27,328 nucleotides of DNA from Candidatus Gastranaerophilales bacterium (GCA_910587375.1 CAJULR010000045.1:1-27328), one strand, 5' to 3'. Numbered from the stretch's first letter, positions 7,215 through 15,716 are shown. Notes: generated by a model not told the origin, from the sequence alone. Made by a program: numbers and translations.

Positions 7215-8572
7215 ATCTTAATTACCCCAACGTCGTCATTTAAGTATCTTAAATGTTCTTTTTGTATTGCTTCGCCCGGATAGAGGACGCCTATCCCGGG
7301 TGGATAAGGCAAAATCATCTCTGATGAGAGCATAAGAGAAGCTTTTTCCTTTGAAACGTAAATATATTCTCTATTAAACGCTTCGGCGGGGCGCATTTTA
7401 ACCAAAGGATACGGTTGAAACTCAGGAGTTTTTGCCCCGTCTATTAATATTTTATCAAATTTTTTATTTTTTACATCAATTAAAGCAGATTTTAATTTAT
7501 CAAGTTTCTTTTTTGTTGTTCCAATGCCTGTTAAATAAAGACAGGAGAACTCACTTGAGATTTCATCTTCTATGTCATAATCTTCATATAAAATATCAGA
7601 AAGCTTTGAACAATCTGCCCCATTCAGCCTTAAAACAAGCTTTGTAACATCGGCACATTCTTCATTTAAAAATTCATACCCTTCTTCTTTTAATTCTTTT
7701 TGAAATTTTAAAAGGTTTAAAACAAGCTCATCAATTGCTTTTTCGCCTTTAGAGGATGTTAAGAAATTTATACAAGCCTCAATATTTGCAATTAAAGGAT
7801 AAGAAGGGCTTGATGTATGGAAAAGGTTTATGCAGTTTTGAATTTCGCGCCAGTCATAAGGGCAATCTTTAGACATATGTAGAAGCGCACACTGATTAAG
7901 AGCGCCTGCGTTTTTGTGGAGCGAATTAACGGAAAAATCTGCCCCAAGTTCAATTGCCGTTTTTGGAAAGAAATCGGAAAAATTATAAAGCGCGCCATGG
8001 GCCTCGTCCACAATTAAAAGCACGCCATAGCTTTTGCAAACCTTTGAAATTTCTTCAATATCGCTATTTATGCCTTCATAAGTCGGGCTTGTCATAATAA
8101 AAGCTTTATATTGATTAAGTTTAAAGGTATCTTGGAGCTCTTTTGGGTCAATTTTTCCCATTATTCCCCATTTTAAACTCATTTCAGACTTTGTATCGGG
8201 CATAAGCCAATCTACATCAGCACCCGTTAAAACAAGCCCTGAAAAAACAGATTTATGGCAGTTTCTTGCAACAAGAACTTTATCTCCGCGGTTTAACACC
8301 GCTTTCATAACAGCCAAAAGCCCCACTGTAGAACCTTGGGTTAAAAAGAAGGTCTTTTTTGTATTATAAATATCGGACGCCTTTCCTTCCGCCATAAGGA
8401 TTGCCCCTGTCGGATTTAAAAGATTATCATACCCTTCGATTTCAGAAAAATCCCACTTGTAAAAAGATTTTAAGTTTTGTATATTAGAAAGCGGAGGGGC
8501 GGATTGTCCGTGGGTTGGCGTTGTAAAAAGCGTACGTTTTAATTTTTTATTCAATAATTTTAACAAACTCAT
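7211..8572 (-). CDS. PLP-dependent Orn/Lys/Arg decarboxylase family protein
   Basis: This fold-type I PLP enzyme probably decarboxylates a basic amino acid (arginine, lysine or ornithine), as in polyamine synthesis. Motifs, numbered from an upstream ATG at 8608, are QGST (91-94, phosphate binding), PTYEG (175-179), DEAHGA (Asp201 to the pyridine nitrogen) and SLHKNAGALNQ with catalytic Lys232. The C-terminal domain ends in PYPPGIGVLYPGE, typical of the family. The ATG at 8608 would overlap the divergent ligA start, so it is unlikely. The ATG at 8572 has AAAAAGG directly against it. A TTG at 8566 sits 6 bases from that same GG and may be the real start. Substrate cannot be told. Coupling to deoB is unusual. 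Confidence 0.85.
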   Translation of the reverse strand: MSLLKLLNKKLKRTLFTTPTHGQSAPPLSNIQNLKSFYKWDFSEIEGYDNLLNPTGAILMAEGKASDIYNTKKTFFLTQGSTVGLLAVMKAVLNRGDKVLVARNCHKSVFSGLVLTGADVDWLMPDTKSEMSLKWGIMGKIDPKELQDTFKLNQYKAFIMTSPTYEGINSDIEEISKVCKSYGVLLIVDEAHGALYNFSDFFPKTAIELGADFSVNSLHKNAGALNQCALLHMSKDCPYDWREIQNCINLFHTSSPSYPLIANIEACINFLTSSKGEKAIDELVLNLLKFQKELKEEGYEFLNEECADVTKLVLRLNGADCSKLSDILYEDYDIEDEISSEFSCLYLTGIGTTKKKLDKLKSALIDVKNKKFDKILIDGAKTPEFQPYPLVKMRPAEAFNREYIYVSKEKASLMLSSEMILPYPPGIGVLYPGEAIQKEHLRYLNDDVGVIKI

Positions 8573-8596
8573 CCTTTTTATAATAGAATATTTGAT
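8573..8596. promoter_or_regulatory. Very short divergent promoter region
   Basis: Only 24 bases separate the likely starts of the decarboxylase (minus) and ligA (plus). A perfect TATAAT lies at 8579-8584 on the plus strand, 12 bases before the ligA ATG. I see no good -35 box, and ligA has no Shine-Dalgarno sequence. A leaderless or nearly leaderless ligA transcript is the simplest reading. Confidence 0.4.
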
Positions 8597-10618
8597 ATGG
8601 ATATACAAGAAAAAATCGAAAAATTACGCAAGGAAATTGAGCTGAACAGTTACCTTTATTACGTTAAAGATGACCCGAAATTAGAAGATTACGAGTATGA
8701 TAAACTTTTTCGGAAATTAGAAGCACTTGAGGCTGAACACCCGGAACTTATCACACCCGATTCCCCAACCCAAAGAGTGGGCGGCATTAGCGAAAAGTTT
8801 GAAGCCGTACCGCACAAAAACAGGTTGTATTCTTTAGAAAATTCAAACGACGAAAATGAGCTTAAAAAATGGTATGAAAGAGTAGCCAAAGATTTAGACC
8901 CCGCCGCCACAGGGCAGATGAGCCTTTTTGGCGCCCAAAGTGCAACAAGTGACGTTAAAATTCCTTTGGCCTGTGAATATAAAATCGACGGGCTTGCCGT
9001 GGCCCTTACTTACAAAGAAGGTAAATTCGTGCAAGGTCTAACCAGGGGGGATGGCGTTATCGGGGAAGACATTACAAACAATTTAAAAACCATAAAAAGT
9101 ATTCCCCTAAAGCTTTTTGAACCAGTAGATGTTGAAGTTCGCGGCGAAATTTATATGCCGGTTTCATCTTTTGAAAAATTAAATAAAAAGCAGGAAGAGC
9201 TTGGGCAAAAAACCTTTGCAAACCCAAGAAACGCTGCTGCAGGCTCAATTCGCCAGCTTGACCCGAAAATTACATCTGAAAGAGATTTATCAATTTGGGT
9301 ATACGGCGGAATTTTCGAAGGAAAAGACGCGCCAAAATCCCACTCTCTTACAATGAAAAGGTTAAAAGAACTTGGCTTTAAAACAAATAAAATCACGGTG
9401 GTGGATGGAATTGAAGGCGCCATAAAATGTATAGCAAAGATTGATGAAGTTCGAAAAAACCTTGATTTTGCAACGGATGGCGTTGTAATTAAGGTGGATG
9501 ATATTCACAGCCAAAACGAACTCGGGTTTACATCCCGCGTTCCAAAATGGGCAACAGCGTATAAATTTCCGCCCGAAGCCCTTTGGACAAACCTTATTAG
9601 AGTTGATTTTCAGGTTGGAAGAACAGGCGTTATTACCCCTGTAGCAATTTTAGAACCTATAAACCTTGCAGGAAGCGTTGTGTCCCGTGCAAGCCTTTAC
9701 AATTTTGATGAAATTAAAAGGCTTGATATTATGCCAGGTGACAGAGTTTTGGTTAAAAAAGCGGCTGAAATTATCCCAAAAGTTTTAAAGGCAGAAAAAA
9801 CGGATAATTCAAAACCTTTTGAAATGCCTGAAAACTGCCCTTGTTGCGGATGGAAATTAATCGAAAAAGAAAATGAAGTAGGGCTTTGGTGTCCAAACAA
9901 AAGCTGCCCTGATGTTTTGAAGGGAAAAATTGAATATTTCGTATCAAAATATGCGATGGACATTGAAGGTTTTGGCGAAAGCCTTATAGCACAACTGATT
10001 GACAGAAAAATGGTGAAAACCTGGGCAGATTTATATGCACTTTCTATGCTTGATTTTATGCAGCTTGATTTAATTAAAGAAAAATCCGCAACAAACTTAA
10101 TAAATGCGCTTGAATTAAGCAAAAACTGCAAATTGAATAAGTTTATAAACGCGCTTGGAATAAGGCTTGTAGGAAAAGAAAGCGCCGATATTTTATGCCA
10201 ATATTTTAAAACAATTAATGAGATGAAGATGGCAAGCCTTGAAGATTTAAGCGCAATTGACGGAATCGGCGAAAAGATGGCAAAAAACATCTATGAATAT
10301 TTTAAAGATGAAGACAATTTAAAAACAATTGAAAAAGGTTTGTCCCTTGGAATAAAACCTGAAAATACGTATACAATTAGCGACAATTTAAAATTAAAGG
10401 GCAAATCCTTTGTAATAACAGGAACTTTGAATGAATTTTCAAGAGATAAGGCGCAGGAAATTTTAAAATCTTTGGGCGCAAAAACCCCGTCAAGTGTAAG
10501 TAGAAATACAGATTATGTAATTGCAGGGGAAAACCCAGGCTCAAAACTTGAAAAGGCAAAAAGCCTTGGTGTTACAGTATTATCAGAAGAAGAATTTAAA
10601 AATATGATAGAACAATAA
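8597..10618 (+). CDS. ligA: NAD-dependent DNA ligase LigA
   Basis: LigA seals nicks in replication and repair, using NAD+ to adenylate itself. The 673-residue protein has the family layout: an N-terminal Ia domain (YYVKDDPKLEDYEYD), the adenylation motif KIDG with Lys129, an OB fold (VGRTGVITPVA), and a zinc finger with Cys414, Cys417, Cys432 and Cys437. Helix-hairpin-helix repeats (ALGIRLVGKESA, LSAIDGIGEKMA) and a C-terminal BRCT domain (GKSFVITGTLNEFSRDKA onward) complete it. An insertion of about 20 residues just before the KIDG motif carries QMSLF (107-111), which fits the bacterial sliding-clamp binding consensus. It heads a plus-strand run of closely spaced genes, and the next gene starts 18 bases on. 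Confidence 0.98.
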   Translation: MDIQEKIEKLRKEIELNSYLYYVKDDPKLEDYEYDKLFRKLEALEAEHPELITPDSPTQRVGGISEKFEAVPHKNRLYSLENSNDENELKKWYERVAKDLDPAATGQMSLFGAQSATSDVKIPLACEYKIDGLAVALTYKEGKFVQGLTRGDGVIGEDITNNLKTIKSIPLKLFEPVDVEVRGEIYMPVSSFEKLNKKQEELGQKTFANPRNAAAGSIRQLDPKITSERDLSIWVYGGIFEGKDAPKSHSLTMKRLKELGFKTNKITVVDGIEGAIKCIAKIDEVRKNLDFATDGVVIKVDDIHSQNELGFTSRVPKWATAYKFPPEALWTNLIRVDFQVGRTGVITPVAILEPINLAGSVVSRASLYNFDEIKRLDIMPGDRVLVKKAAEIIPKVLKAEKTDNSKPFEMPENCPCCGWKLIEKENEVGLWCPNKSCPDVLKGKIEYFVSKYAMDIEGFGESLIAQLIDRKMVKTWADLYALSMLDFMQLDLIKEKSATNLINALELSKNCKLNKFINALGIRLVGKESADILCQYFKTINEMKMASLEDLSAIDGIGEKMAKNIYEYFKDEDNLKTIEKGLSLGIKPENTYTISDNLKLKGKSFVITGTLNEFSRDKAQEILKSLGAKTPSSVSRNTDYVIAGENPGSKLEKAKSLGVTVLSEEEFKNMIEQ

Positions 10619-10636
10619 CTGCTTTTGGAGGAAGAT

Positions 10637-11404
10637 ATGAAAAAAACCTTAAGAACAATTTTAGGAACAATAATTTTAGGCTCAATGTTTGCAATGACAC
10701 TAGGCTTTAGCACAATTGAAACAGTGCAGGCAGCAGAAAACGAAAAAGGAAGCGTTTCTGTTTGGGCAGAAGCAACAGAAGAAACTACGCCAAATATGGC
10801 AACAATCACATTAAGCGTTGAAACATCCGATAAAGACATTTCAAAAGTGACAGAAGCCAATAAAAAAGCTGCAAATGATTCTATTGCGGCCGTTAAGAAG
10901 CTTATTGACACACAAAAGGGCGAAAGCTTAAAAACGCTTGCATTTAACGTAAGCCCTGAATATAGATATAAAGACGGAACAAGAATTTTTGTTCAATATA
11001 ACGCAAGAAATTCTTACGAAGTAAAAATTAAAGACATTTCAAAACTTGGAAAAATAATCTCTGCCGCCCTTGCAAACGGCGCAAATGTAGTTTCAAATTT
11101 AACATATTCGCTTGATACAAACGAAGAAGCCTGCAATAAATTGATTAAACAAGCCGGAAGCCTTGCAAAAACAAAGGCAGAAACTGCCGCAGGCGCCCTT
11201 GGCACAAGCATTGCAGGCGTTAAATATGCAAACATTCAATGTTCAACAAACAGCTATAACCAGCCAAGATACAATATGGCCCTAAAAAGCGCTGGAAATG
11301 CTATGGCGATGGAAGATTCCATGGAAGCAGGTTCAGGAATCCCAGCCGAAAGCGGCACAATTAAATTCCGTGCAACGGTTGACGCGTCATTTTTTGTTAA
11401 ATAG
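10637..11404 (+). CDS. Secreted SIMPL-domain (DUF541) protein
   Basis: The 255-residue precursor has a signal peptide: a basic MKKTLR start, a hydrophobic core (TILGTIILGSMFAMTLGFS), and probable cleavage after VQA. It is therefore likely periplasmic. The mature part fits the SIMPL/DUF541 family: GSVSVWAEATEETTPNMATITLSVET at the front, a long helical segment, and a second half including QYNARNSYEVKIKDISKLGKIISAAL. It ends in IKFRATVDASFFVK. Family members are linked to oxidative-stress resistance or to interaction with signalling kinases, but the molecular role is unsettled. The ATG at 10637 is chosen because GGAGG (10627-10631) precedes it by 5 bases; an in-frame TTG at 10625 is rejected. 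The sodium channel gene follows after 20 bases. Confidence 0.87.
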   Translation: MKKTLRTILGTIILGSMFAMTLGFSTIETVQAAENEKGSVSVWAEATEETTPNMATITLSVETSDKDISKVTEANKKAANDSIAAVKKLIDTQKGESLKTLAFNVSPEYRYKDGTRIFVQYNARNSYEVKIKDISKLGKIISAALANGANVVSNLTYSLDTNEEACNKLIKQAGSLAKTKAETAAGALGTSIAGVKYANIQCSTNSYNQPRYNMALKSAGNAMAMEDSMEAGSGIPAESGTIKFRATVDASFFVK

Positions 11405-11424
11405 CAAGGTTTTGAGGTTCAAAG

Positions 11425-12282
11425 ATGTTTTTTAACAACGAATTTCAATTAAAAAGGTTTAAGCTTCAGGTGAAAAGGTTTGTCGAGGGCAAGCCTTTTC
11501 AAAACTTCATTTTGGCTGTAATTATTTTTAATTCAATCCTTCTTGGGCTTATGACATACCCCGCCTTAATGTCGCGTTTTGGAAACGTTATGCATTTAGC
11601 CTGCAACATCTGTGTTGGCATTTTTACGGTTGAAATTGCAATAAAACTTTATGTTTACGGCAAAAAATTCTTTAATTCCGGCTGGAATAATTTCGATTTC
11701 ATAATCGTATTAATTTCTCTTGTACCAACAGCCGGCACGTTTTCATCCCTCCGCGTGTTTAGAATTCTGCGCGCCCTTCGCGCCTTAAGGCTAATCACCC
11801 AATTAGAAAAATTAAGAGTAATTGTCCAGGCCATAATTGATTCCATTCCAAATGTTGCCTGGGCAAGCGTTTTGCTTTTGGTTATTTTCTACATCTTTTC
11901 AATTATGGGAACAACCCTTTTCGCTTCAAATTTCCCGGATTGGTTTGGAAGTATCGGAAAAAGCATGTACACGCTTTTTCAGGTAATGACGCTTGAAAGC
12001 TGGTCTATGGGCATTGCACGCCCTGTTATTGCACAGTTTCCATTTGCCTGGATATATTTTATATCATTCATTTTGGTTTCATCATTTATTGTAATGAATG
12101 TTATCGTGGGCGTTGTAGTGAACGCCATAAGCGAAATTTCAGCAGACATTAAAAAGCAGAAAGAAACAACACGCCTAAAACACGAAAAGCGCGACTTAAC
12201 AACAGAACTTTTGAAATTAAAAGAACAGATGGCAGTCGTTGAAAACCTGATTGAAATTGAAAAAACAAAAAATGCAAATTAA
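11425..12282 (+). CDS. Bacterial voltage-gated sodium channel (NavAb/NaChBac type)
   Basis: The 285-residue protein is a single-domain, six-helix channel that would work as a tetramer in the inner membrane. S1 spans about 27-43. S2 (56-77) holds the charge-transfer Glu70, and S3 (88-101) has Asp91. S4 has five arginines spaced three apart (110, 113, 116, 119, 122). S5 runs from about 142 to 168, and a pore helix leads to the filter TLESWSM (189-195), identical to that of NavAb and sodium-selective. S6 (206-236) is followed by a charged C-terminal coiled coil (240-280). All features needed for function are intact. GAGG lies about 9 bases before the ATG. In alkaliphilic Bacillus such channels support motility and pH homeostasis, and flagellar genes lie 5 kb away here. 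Confidence 0.95.
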   Translation: MFFNNEFQLKRFKLQVKRFVEGKPFQNFILAVIIFNSILLGLMTYPALMSRFGNVMHLACNICVGIFTVEIAIKLYVYGKKFFNSGWNNFDFIIVLISLVPTAGTFSSLRVFRILRALRALRLITQLEKLRVIVQAIIDSIPNVAWASVLLLVIFYIFSIMGTTLFASNFPDWFGSIGKSMYTLFQVMTLESWSMGIARPVIAQFPFAWIYFISFILVSSFIVMNVIVGVVVNAISEISADIKKQKETTRLKHEKRDLTTELLKLKEQMAVVENLIEIEKTKNAN

Positions 12283-12311
12283 AAAGGCAAATATTGTAGC
12301 CCACACTTTGC

Positions 12312-12339
12312 TTTTTCGCTTTGTCTGTGGGAAAATTGG
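12312..12339. other. Inverted repeat in the spacer before hisG
   Basis: CCCACA and TGTGGG form a 6-bp stem around a pyrimidine-rich loop in the 98-bp gap after the channel gene. No T-run follows on either strand, so termination is doubtful. It may be a small dispersed repeat. Confidence 0.3.
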
Positions 12340-12380
12340 TCATAAAAAAGATTAGACTTTAACTAAAAAAGGACAAAACG

Positions 12381-13262
12381 ATGGACACCAAAGATAACGA
12401 TATTTTAAAAATAGCAATCCCAAACAAGGGCAGACTTTCAACCAAAATATATGAACTTTTAAATGCTGCAGGGCTTTCATTTGAATCAAAGGATGAAAGA
12501 TGTTTGCAGATTAAAGCACAAGACGGTAAATGTCAGATAATTTTTGTTAGAACCCAGGATATTCCAAGGTTTTTGGACGCAAAAGTTGCAGACATAGGCT
12601 TTACGGGCCTTGATGTCGTAACTGAAGAAGGCTTTGACCTTGATGTTATTAAACGTTTTGACTTTGGATATTGCGATATGATAGTGGCAGTCAAAAATTC
12701 GGACAAATACGAAAAAACGGAAGATTTACCCGAATGTATTAACGTTGCAACTTCTTTTCCAAACATTGCAAAAAAATATTTTGAATCAAAAGGCAAATGC
12801 GCAAAGATTATCGAAGTTTCGGGCGCAGTTGAAATCACCCCGAATTTGGGCCTTTCAGATGTCGTTGTTGACATAACATCAACAGGCTCTACTCTAAAAT
12901 CAAACAGTCTTAAAATTATTGATAAAATAATGGATTCAAGCTGTGTTATTGCGCAAAGAAAAAACCTCGACAGCGAAAAAATAGACAGAATAAAAGGTTT
13001 ACTTTTAGCAATTGACGCGGTTTTGGACGCTAAAGAGAAAAAATATTTAATGGTGCACGTTCCAAAAGAAAAAATTGATGAAATCAAAACTTTCCTTCCG
13101 GGGCTTTCTTCTCCAACCGTTACAACGCTTTGGGGCGACGATAAAAACGTCGTAATTCACGTTGTTGTAGACAAAGACAAAATCTATGACAGCATAAACC
13201 ACCTAAAACGCCTTGGCGGGCAAGGGATTTTAATCTTAACGGTTGACCAGATGGTACGATAA
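12381..13262 (+). CDS. hisG: ATP phosphoribosyltransferase, long form
   Basis: HisG joins ATP and PRPP to make phosphoribosyl-ATP, the first and feedback-controlled step of histidine synthesis. The 293-residue protein is of the long, homohexameric type. The catalytic part begins LKIAIPNKGRLS and includes FTGLDVVTEEG and the PRPP loop DITSTGSTLKSN. A C-terminal ACT-like regulatory domain (KYLMVHVPKEKIDEIKTFLPG, then SPTVTTL, ending GILILTVDQMV) follows. AAAGGA about 9 bases upstream sets the start. No other his gene is nearby except mazG, whose fold is related to HisE and which starts 27 bases downstream. Confidence 0.95.
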   Translation: MDTKDNDILKIAIPNKGRLSTKIYELLNAAGLSFESKDERCLQIKAQDGKCQIIFVRTQDIPRFLDAKVADIGFTGLDVVTEEGFDLDVIKRFDFGYCDMIVAVKNSDKYEKTEDLPECINVATSFPNIAKKYFESKGKCAKIIEVSGAVEITPNLGLSDVVVDITSTGSTLKSNSLKIIDKIMDSSCVIAQRKNLDSEKIDRIKGLLLAIDAVLDAKEKKYLMVHVPKEKIDEIKTFLPGLSSPTVTTLWGDDKNVVIHVVVDKDKIYDSINHLKRLGGQGILILTVDQMVR

Positions 13263-13289
13263 GCCCAAAAATATAAGGATAAATAGGCT

Positions 13290-14078
13290 ATGAGCGAGAT
13301 TGCAACATCTGAAATACAAAAACTTCTTCAAACAATGAAAACTCTTCGGGGCGAAAACGGTTGCGAGTGGGACAGAAAGCAGACCCATTTTACCATCCGC
13401 CAAAATATGCTTGAAGAGGCGTATGAAGCAGTAGACGCCATAAATTCAAATGATATGAAACATTTAAAAGAAGAACTTGGAGATGTTTTGCTGCAGGTTG
13501 TTTTGCACTCTCAAATTGCGGATGACAACGGCTGTTTTAATTTTGAAGATGTGGCACGCGGGATAAACAAAAAACTTATCCACAGACACCCGCACGTTTT
13601 TTCTGACACTAAAGTAAAAAATGTGGATGAAATTTTAGCAAACTGGGACGCACTTAAAAAAGAAGAAAAGCCGCACAGAAAAAGCGTTTTAGACGGCATT
13701 TCAAAGGCGCAATCTCCTTTGATGACAGCAGAAAAATTATCCAAAAAGGCTGTAAAACAAGGGTTTGAGTGGCCTAATGAAAAAAGTCTTATAGACTGTG
13801 TTAAATCGGAATTTAGAGAATTTATCCACGCAAAAACAGACGAAGACCGCGAGATGGAATTTGGGGATATTCTTTTTGCACTTGTAAATTTAGCCCGCTG
13901 GCACAAGCTTGATGCGGAACAGTGCCTTATAAAATCAAACAAAAAATTTGAAATCAGGTTCAGAAAAATGGAAGAAATTGCCCCTGATTTATACAATAAG
14001 CCCCTATCTGAGCTTTCATTTGAAGAATGGGACAATTTGTGGCAAAAGGCAAAAAGTTTAACTGAAAAAGAATACTAA
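13290..14078 (+). CDS. mazG: Nucleoside triphosphate pyrophosphohydrolase MazG
   Basis: MazG hydrolyses NTPs and dNTPs to the monophosphate and pyrophosphate, cleaning non-canonical nucleotides or damping stringent signalling. At 262 residues it matches E. coli MazG (263) and has two tandem MazG domains. The first has LEEAYEAVDAI and LKEELGDVLLQVV, the acidic Mg-binding helices, followed by the family motif HRHPHVF. The second has VKSEFREFI and MEFGDILFALVNLARW. The ending EEWDNLWQKAK is typical. The ribosome site is weak (AGG about 5 bases before the ATG, with AAGGAT further up). It is probably co-transcribed with hisG. Confidence 0.95.
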   Translation: MSEIATSEIQKLLQTMKTLRGENGCEWDRKQTHFTIRQNMLEEAYEAVDAINSNDMKHLKEELGDVLLQVVLHSQIADDNGCFNFEDVARGINKKLIHRHPHVFSDTKVKNVDEILANWDALKKEEKPHRKSVLDGISKAQSPLMTAEKLSKKAVKQGFEWPNEKSLIDCVKSEFREFIHAKTDEDREMEFGDILFALVNLARWHKLDAEQCLIKSNKKFEIRFRKMEEIAPDLYNKPLSELSFEEWDNLWQKAKSLTEKEY

Positions 14079-14178
14079 CCTTTTTATATGGCAAAACGCG
14101 TTTTTTGAAAACCAGTCTGTTGTATGTCCCAAGGCGGGCAATATAAATTTTGCTTAACATTAATAAAATATCTTTGTT

Positions 14179-15657
14179 ATGCAAAATAAAGATAGAAAAA
14201 CAAATTTTTTCAGCGAATTTTCAGATAAAAGCGGCTGTATAAACTCCGGAATGTGTTCTGTAGACCCTTCTTCAAACGCACTTGAAGAGCTTCTTTTGAA
14301 TGAAATAAGGCAGATTGCTTTTTATATTGTAAAATTGGCCGATTTTGGAATAGAAAATGCTAAAATCGCAGAAGACGCCGTTAACGGGCTTTCTGTTATA
14401 ATTGTAAATACAGCCCTTCGTCTAAAAGATTATAAAGCGCTTTTATATAAACTTGAAGAAGAGAAAAAATCCGCAAAAGAGCTTTATTTAGGCTGCTGCA
14501 AGGAAAGAAGAATAAAATATGAACTTGTAGAACATGCTATTGAAATTCCTAAAAACGTTGATTTAACAGAGCTTTTAAAGGCAGGCGAAAGTCTTGTTAT
14601 TGAAAAGCAAAAAGAATTTGAACCAAAAAAGCTTGATTTAATTGAACTTTTAATCACTTTTGCAAAAACAACAGCTTCAAACCTTGATAAACTCCGCCGT
14701 TTAGGGTATTCAAACGACGAATGGAACTTTAAAATCTTAAAATTTTTAAATTTAACAAATATTTCATCTGTTCGAATTGAAAAATTAAAAAGAAAAATAT
14801 GCGAATTTTCAGAAGTTTCTTATAAGATTTGGGAAAAGCTTACAGAAACCCTTGAAAAATGCTACGGCAAAAGAATTGAGGCAGAAATCAGCCTTGATAT
14901 AAAGACAGGTAAATCAATTCTTGCTTCAGGGTCAGATTTAGACGAGCTTGATAAACTTTTAGAGGCCACAGAAGGCTATAATGTGAATGTCTATACAAAT
15001 TCAACCCTTTTTATGGCATTTTCTTATCCGCATTTTTTAAAGTATAAAAATCTTGTTGGCCACTTTGGCGGAGAAAACGCAGAAGAAGATTTCACAAAAT
15101 TCAAAGGCCCGATTTTTGCAACACAAAGTTTCCTTCAAAAGGTCGATTATTTTAGACGCGGAACTATTTTCACAACAAAAATTATCGCCCCTGAGAGAAT
15201 GATTAGAATTGAAGATTATGATTTTAAGCCGTTAATTCAAAATGCGCTTGATTCTGAAGGCTTTACAGAAGACGATGAAACAAAAACAGAAAAAGTACAG
15301 TTAAAATATGACATAGAAAAAATCGACAAAATTGTTGAAAATGCAGATAAAAAAGAGCTTTTGGTCGCTGTAGGGTCTTATAAAAAAGAAAAAATAGCAG
15401 AAAGATTTGCAGGGAACGAGATTATAGAGCTTGAATCCCCGGTTGAAATCCAGCTTTTAATCCGCATTTTAAACAAGGCAAATTGTGATAATTTAAGCAT
15501 AGTCTTTACACACTGCGGCCCAAACACCATAAATATTCTTTTTAGCACACTTTATATGGACCCAAAGAAAATTTACTTTGCAAAATGCCCAAACACACTT
15601 ATAAGCCCGCATGTTATAAGGGCAATGAGCGAAGAATTTGATGTAGAAATGATTTAA
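14179..15657 (+). CDS. Hybrid-cluster-protein (prismane) homologue lacking the hybrid-cluster ligands
   Basis: The 492-residue protein aligns by eye with Hcp (hydroxylamine reductase/protein S-nitrosylase, about 550 residues). Matching parts are the N-terminal GC...GMC (Cys20, Cys26), TGKSILASGSDLDELDKLLE, TEGYNVNVYT, LKYKNLVGHFGG, FKGPIFATQS, RRGTIFTTKI, and a C-terminus ending ISPHVIRAMSEEFDVEMI. Against E. coli Hcp the ligand positions are changed: His to Ser252, Glu to Thr276, Cys to Phe318, Cys to Ser400, and the FEQK Glu and Lys to Gly447 and Asn449. A segment of about 50 residues holding two further Cys ligands is missing. Two of the four N-terminal cluster cysteines are also gone. The frame is intact, so this looks like a non-metallic paralogue of unknown function rather than debris. 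The ATG at 14179 has no clear ribosome site. Confidence 0.72.
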   Translation: MQNKDRKTNFFSEFSDKSGCINSGMCSVDPSSNALEELLLNEIRQIAFYIVKLADFGIENAKIAEDAVNGLSVIIVNTALRLKDYKALLYKLEEEKKSAKELYLGCCKERRIKYELVEHAIEIPKNVDLTELLKAGESLVIEKQKEFEPKKLDLIELLITFAKTTASNLDKLRRLGYSNDEWNFKILKFLNLTNISSVRIEKLKRKICEFSEVSYKIWEKLTETLEKCYGKRIEAEISLDIKTGKSILASGSDLDELDKLLEATEGYNVNVYTNSTLFMAFSYPHFLKYKNLVGHFGGENAEEDFTKFKGPIFATQSFLQKVDYFRRGTIFTTKIIAPERMIRIEDYDFKPLIQNALDSEGFTEDDETKTEKVQLKYDIEKIDKIVENADKKELLVAVGSYKKEKIAERFAGNEIIELESPVEIQLLIRILNKANCDNLSIVFTHCGPNTINILFSTLYMDPKKIYFAKCPNTLISPHVIRAMSEEFDVEMI

Positions 15658-15716
15658 CTTTACAAAGTTGTATTTTTTAAAATCAAACTGTATCATTTTA
15701 AATGAAATATTTTTCA

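Noticed and set aside
12283..12380. Terminator after the sodium channel gene
   Set aside because: The CCCACA/TGTGGG stem has no T-run on either strand and the loop pairs poorly.
14079..14178. Terminator and promoter between mazG and the Hcp-like gene
   Set aside because: AAAACGCGTTTT is a short AT-rich palindrome, and no -35/-10 pair with proper spacing could be found.
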